Source: Betaproteobacteria bacterium
GTDB taxonomy: Bacteria > Pseudomonadota > Gammaproteobacteria > Burkholderiales > SG8-41
DNA length: 64,000 bases
Direction of reading: 5' to 3'
NCBI GenBank assembly: GCA_028292435.1
Contig: JAQGMI010000009.1
Location: 1-64,000 of the forward strand
A program made the translations under genes and the position numbers. The notes beneath the pieces are model-generated. The model had not been told where the DNA came from. It made no database searches and saw only the letters and a list, made by a program, of their open reading frames with translations. Below are positions 60,662 to 64,000 of this stretch, piece by piece. Positions within the stretch are counted from its first letter, which is position 1; the number at the start of each line of letters is the position of its first letter.

Positions 60662-62350
60662 CTACCTGCCCAGCCGCTCTTCTCGAACGTCGCGCTCGTT
60701 TGCGGCAGTTGCACGTTTGCCGGACTCGCCGAACCCGCCGCCCGCCGGCGTCGTAATCCGCAGCACGCTGTCGCGCGGCAACGTTAGTTCACCCGCGGCT
60801 GCAGGGAGTCTGCGTTCACCGGCGGTGCCGGGGTTCAGTATGAATGCGCCGCGCGCGCCTTCGCCGCCGCCTTTCAAACCGCGCGCCGGCACGTTCTGCC
60901 GCTCGGACGACAAGCTGACCACGATGTCATCGCCGAGCACACGGTAATCGCGCACGACGCCCATGCCGCCGCGAAATTCGCCGGCGCCGGCCGAACCTTC
61001 CCACAGCGCATAACGCTCGACGCGGAATGGATACGCATGCTCGAGCGCTTCGACCGGCAGATTCGACGAGCCCGATGCATGCACGCGCACGCCGTCGACG
61101 CCGTCGCGATTCGACCGCGCGCCCATGCCGCCGGCGAGCGTTTCGTAGTTGACGAAATAATTGCCGGTTTTCGGATCGGTGCCAGCAAGCACATACAGAT
61201 GATGCGGCCCGCTGCCGGCAAGCGCCTTCGCCGGCATTGCCTGCGACAGCGCATTTGCGATCACGTCGCCCAATACGCTGGCTGAAATCGAACGGCAGCC
61301 GATCGCCGCAGGCGGCACCGGCCCGACGACGCAGCCGGCGGGCGCCGCAATTTTGAGCGTGCGGTAGTAGCCGGCGTTGGCCGGGACTTCGGAATCGAGC
61401 AAGCTCTTGGCAACGGTATAAACAGTCGCGAGCAGCGCGCGATACGGAATATTGCGCGCGCTTTCGAGCTGCTTGTCCGAGCCCGTGAAATCGAAATCGA
61501 TGCGGCCGCGGCCGACGGTCATCGCGAGCTTGATGCGGCAGCGCTCGGTTTCGGTGTTGCCGTCGAGAAAATCTTCAGCCTCATAGCGGCCCGCCGGCAG
61601 GCGATTAATCGCCGCGCGGAAACGCTTTTCGGTGAAATCGAGATAGGCGGCTATCGTCGCAGCCGTGTCGTTGATGCCGTAGCGCTCGAACAACTGCAGC
61701 ACGCTCTTCATGCCGACGTTATTAGCGGCGAACTGCGCTTTCAGGTCGCCGATACGCTCGTCCGGCGTGCGCGAATTCAGCAAAATGATATCGATGACAT
61801 CGCGATTGAGTTCTCCGGCGCGCATGATGCGCACCGGCGGCACGCGCAGGCCTTCCTGGTAAATGCTCTTGCACACGGCCGCTTCCGAACCCGGGACCAT
61901 GCCGCCGACGTCGGCGTGATGCGCGATGTTGGCCACGAACGCGACGATTTTCCTGCCGATGAAAACCGGCGCGATGATGTTGATGTCGGGCAGATGCGTG
62001 CCGCCGCCGTTGTACGGGTCGTTGGCGACGAACTGGTCGCCCGCCACGATTTCATCGAGCGGATAGCGTTTGAGGATTTCATCGACCGCGCCGACCATCG
62101 AGCCCAGATGAATCGGTACGCGCTGGGCGAGCGCGATGACCTGGCCTTGCGCATCGAAGATGGCAGTCGAGCAATCGGCGCGTTCCTTGATGTTCGGCGA
62201 GAACGCCGTGCGCATCAGGGTCGCGCCCATTTCTTCGGAGGTCGCCAGCAGATAGCGCGCGACGACTTCGGCTTTGATCGGATCGACTGCCTTCGCAGTT
62301 CTTCCACCATTCGTTTTCCTGCGCTGCTTTTTACTTTTCGCGGCCGCCAT
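60662..62350 (-). CDS. hyuB: hydantoinase B/oxoprolinase family protein (HyuB)
   Basis: A 562-aa HyuB-type subunit: VARYLLATSEEMGATLMRTAFSPN, NDPYNGGGTHLPDI, FVANIAHHADVGGMVPGS, YETLAGGMGARSNRDG and GGEGARGAFILNPG are typical. It acts with HyuA in ATP-dependent opening of hydantoins or 5-oxoproline. The start is ATG at 62350; a GTG at 62356 would overlap the A gene by 4 bp, a coupling often seen for hyuA-hyuB pairs. The first residues are Lys-rich (KSKKQRRK). Confidence 0.93.
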   Translation of the reverse strand: MAAAKSKKQRRKTNGGRTAKAVDPIKAEVVARYLLATSEEMGATLMRTAFSPNIKERADCSTAIFDAQGQVIALAQRVPIHLGSMVGAVDEILKRYPLDEIVAGDQFVANDPYNGGGTHLPDINIIAPVFIGRKIVAFVANIAHHADVGGMVPGSEAAVCKSIYQEGLRVPPVRIMRAGELNRDVIDIILLNSRTPDERIGDLKAQFAANNVGMKSVLQLFERYGINDTAATIAAYLDFTEKRFRAAINRLPAGRYEAEDFLDGNTETERCRIKLAMTVGRGRIDFDFTGSDKQLESARNIPYRALLATVYTVAKSLLDSEVPANAGYYRTLKIAAPAGCVVGPVPPAAIGCRSISASVLGDVIANALSQAMPAKALAGSGPHHLYVLAGTDPKTGNYFVNYETLAGGMGARSNRDGVDGVRVHASGSSNLPVEALEHAYPFRVERYALWEGSAGAGEFRGGMGVVRDYRVLGDDIVVSLSSERQNVPARGLKGGGEGARGAFILNPGTAGERRLPAAAGELTLPRDSVLRITTPAGGGFGESGKRATAANERDVREERLGR

Positions 62351-62352
62351 GA

Positions 62353-64000
62353 TCACGACGCTCCTTTGATGTGGAGAGGTTCGACTTCCATATGCAGGTA
62401 GCCCAGCTTGTCATTGCGCATTTTGGCGCGCGGCGGGACCACCGTCGTCGTGTCCATCTGTTCGACGATCGCCGGCCCTTCAATCCGCGCGTTAACCGGT
62501 AGCTTGTCGCGGTCATACACAGGCGTCGTGACGAAGCCGGTTTCCGGAAACCACACTTTGCGCTTCTCGATCACCGCTTCTTTTACTGTCGTGCGCGCGG
62601 CCTTGTGCTTCTCATGCGTCGGCGCGTGCCGCTCGACCGTCACCACGAGCCGCAAATTGACCACTTCGACCGGCTGCGCCGGCATGTCATAGCCGTAGAT
62701 CGCCTTGTGCCGGCGGTGGTATTGAACGATCAGCCGTTTAAGCGATTTCCCGTCGAGCTTGCCGTTTTTCACTTCGAGCGACAGCTCGTAATTCTGGCCG
62801 AGATAGCGCATGTCCATGAGCCATATGTACTTGGCCTTCGCATTTTTGCCGGCTTCGCCATGCAGCCAGGCATCGCCGCGCTCGCGCAATTCAGCGAAGC
62901 CATAATTGAGCGCTTTGATATTCAGGTCGACCGCGACGAGCAGGCGCGTCAGGCTGAAGTCGCCGCGAACGTCGGCGTGCAGCAGACCGAGCGCCGACAG
63001 CAAACCCGGTCGCGGCGGCACGAGCACGTTACGGATGCCCATGTTGCGGGCGACGTCCGCCGCGTGCAGCGGTCCAGCGCCGCCAAACGCGACCAGCGTG
63101 AAGTCGCGCGGATCCACACCCTGCTCGACCGAGATCACGCGCACTGCACCCATCATGTTGACGTTGATGATCTCGATGACGCCCGCCGCGGCGCGAACCA
63201 GATCGACTTTAAGCGTCGGCACCAGCTCATCCTCGAGGACTTTGCGCGCACGATCGGCATGCATTGCCATGCGGCCGCCGAGCAAGGATTTAGGATTCAG
63301 GCGGCCGAGCACGACGTTCGCATCGGTGACGGTGGGTTTCGTGCCGCCGCGTCCATAGGCCGCAGGTCCCGGCACCGCACCCGCGCTTTGCGGTCCGACT
63401 TTCAAGAGCCCGCCGGCATCGACCCACGCAATGCTGCCGCCGCCCGCGCCGATGGTATGAATATCGATCGTGCGCGTGCGCACGGGAAAGCCGCCCATCT
63501 CGCGCAGGTCTTTCTTCGCCGGCTCGCCGTCGCGAATCAGGCACACATCGGTCGACGTGCCGCCCATGTCGAACGTGATCAGGTTGCCGATGCCGAGTTC
63601 AGCACCGAGGCCGACCGAACCGACGACGCCGCCTGCCGGTCCGGAAAAGAACGTGTTGACCGGCAATCTGCGCACCGCGCCCGGCGTCACGGCGCCGCCG
63701 TTCGATTGCATGACGCGCGGCGCGATCTTGATGCCGAGATCGGCGACGCCGCGCTCGAAGCGCTCGAGGTAGCGGTCCATGATCGGCATCAGGCTCGCGT
63801 TTACCACGGTCGTCGCGAAGCGCTCGAATTCGCGGAATTCCGGCAGCACGTCGGACGACGTGCACAAATAAGCTTCCGGCCAGAGCTCTTTCACCAGTTC
63901 GCGCGCGCGCCGCTCATGCGCGGGGTTCGCGTATGAATGCAGCATGCACACCGCGATCGCCTCGACCTTTTTATCGCGCAGCACGGCAACTGCCTTGCGC
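62353..64000 (-). CDS. hyuA: hydantoinase A/5-oxoprolinase family protein (HyuA), partial
   Basis: This is the C-terminal ~549 residues of a HyuA-type ATP-dependent subunit; the gene continues past the right edge, and the N-terminal nucleotide-binding part is outside. Recognisable segments are VMQSNGGAVTPG, NTFFSGPAGGVVGSVGLGAELG, LITFDMGGTSTDVCLI, TIGAGGGSIAWVDAGG, AYGRGGTKPTVTDANVVLGR and FGGAGPLHAADVARNMG. It forms a two-gene unit with hyuB. Relation to 5-oxoproline is suggested by the D-glutamate cyclase-like gene further on. Confidence 0.92.
   Translation of the reverse strand, partial: RKAVAVLRDKKVEAIAVCMLHSYANPAHERRARELVKELWPEAYLCTSSDVLPEFREFERFATTVVNASLMPIMDRYLERFERGVADLGIKIAPRVMQSNGGAVTPGAVRRLPVNTFFSGPAGGVVGSVGLGAELGIGNLITFDMGGTSTDVCLIRDGEPAKKDLREMGGFPVRTRTIDIHTIGAGGGSIAWVDAGGLLKVGPQSAGAVPGPAAYGRGGTKPTVTDANVVLGRLNPKSLLGGRMAMHADRARKVLEDELVPTLKVDLVRAAAGVIEIINVNMMGAVRVISVEQGVDPRDFTLVAFGGAGPLHAADVARNMGIRNVLVPPRPGLLSALGLLHADVRGDFSLTRLLVAVDLNIKALNYGFAELRERGDAWLHGEAGKNAKAKYIWLMDMRYLGQNYELSLEVKNGKLDGKSLKRLIVQYHRRHKAIYGYDMPAQPVEVVNLRLVVTVERHAPTHEKHKAARTTVKEAVIEKRKVWFPETGFVTTPVYDRDKLPVNARIEGPAIVEQMDTTTVVPPRAKMRNDKLGYLHMEVEPLHIKGAS

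Noticed and set aside
1-64000. CRISPR arrays, tRNA or rRNA genes, insertion sequences, phage genes
   Set aside because: No regularly spaced repeats, RNA gene signatures, transposase motifs or integrase genes were seen on either strand.

Overview
The window looks like chromosomal DNA of a GC-rich betaproteobacterium, probably of the Burkholderiales or a nearby soil/sediment lineage. This is inferred from the many Bug-type periplasmic solute receptors (four intact, one broken), the complete TctCBA tripartite tricarboxylate transporter, the oxalate/formate genes and the CHASE2-type signalling proteins. I see no rRNA, tRNA, CRISPR array, insertion sequence or phage gene. Most genes lie on the minus strand in tight operons.

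Region 1 (about 0-14.7 kb) is a glycan or surface-modification locus. Four paralogous TPR proteins with GT9-like (heptosyltransferase-fold) C-terminal domains share the minus strand with two GT2-plus-methyltransferase fusion proteins and a DxD glycosyltransferase. Divergently transcribed are an FkbM methyltransferase, a 2OG-Fe(II) oxygenase-like protein and a small unknown protein.

Region 2 (about 14.7-26.2 kb) is a seven-gene minus-strand signalling operon. In transcription order it encodes a CHASE2 Ser/Thr kinase, a PP2C phosphatase, an FHA protein, a CHASE2 adenylate cyclase, a metallo-beta-lactamase-fold (likely cyclic-nucleotide) phosphodiesterase, a GAF-GspE/PilB ATPase and a GAF-HD-GYP protein. 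It places protein phosphorylation, cAMP, c-di-GMP and a secretion/pilus motor in one transcript. Both GAF domains resemble cyclic-nucleotide-binding GAFs.

Region 3 (about 26.5-48.5 kb) is an oxalate/formate (C1) metabolism island. It holds formyl-CoA transferase (frc), oxalyl-CoA decarboxylase (oxc), a stand-alone 10-formyl-THF hydrolase-like protein, a Crp/FNR regulator, an OxlT-like carrier that keeps both charged substrate residues, tctCBA, a TerC-USP fusion, formate-THF ligase (fhs), a two-subunit FDH1-like NAD formate dehydrogenase, and succinate/malate-CoA ligase (sucCD-like) whose beta subunit ends in a histone-H1-like basic tail. Three FNR-type palindromes (TTGAC-N4-RTCAA) lie upstream of oxc, fhs and sucC. 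Each is centred 32-33 bp from a putative -10 element, which defines a probable local regulon for the FNR-like protein encoded beside oxc.

Region 4 (about 49-64 kb) is a catabolic accessory region. It contains a universal stress protein, a Bug gene broken by an in-frame TAA, a CapA-like protein, an enolase-superfamily enzyme, two intact Bug receptors, a threonine-synthase-like and a class V aminotransferase-like PLP enzyme, a D-glutamate cyclase-like (DUF4392) protein, a PrpF-family isomerase, and a hydantoinase/5-oxoprolinase B-A pair. The A gene runs off the right edge. Bases 1-49 hold no gene that I can support.
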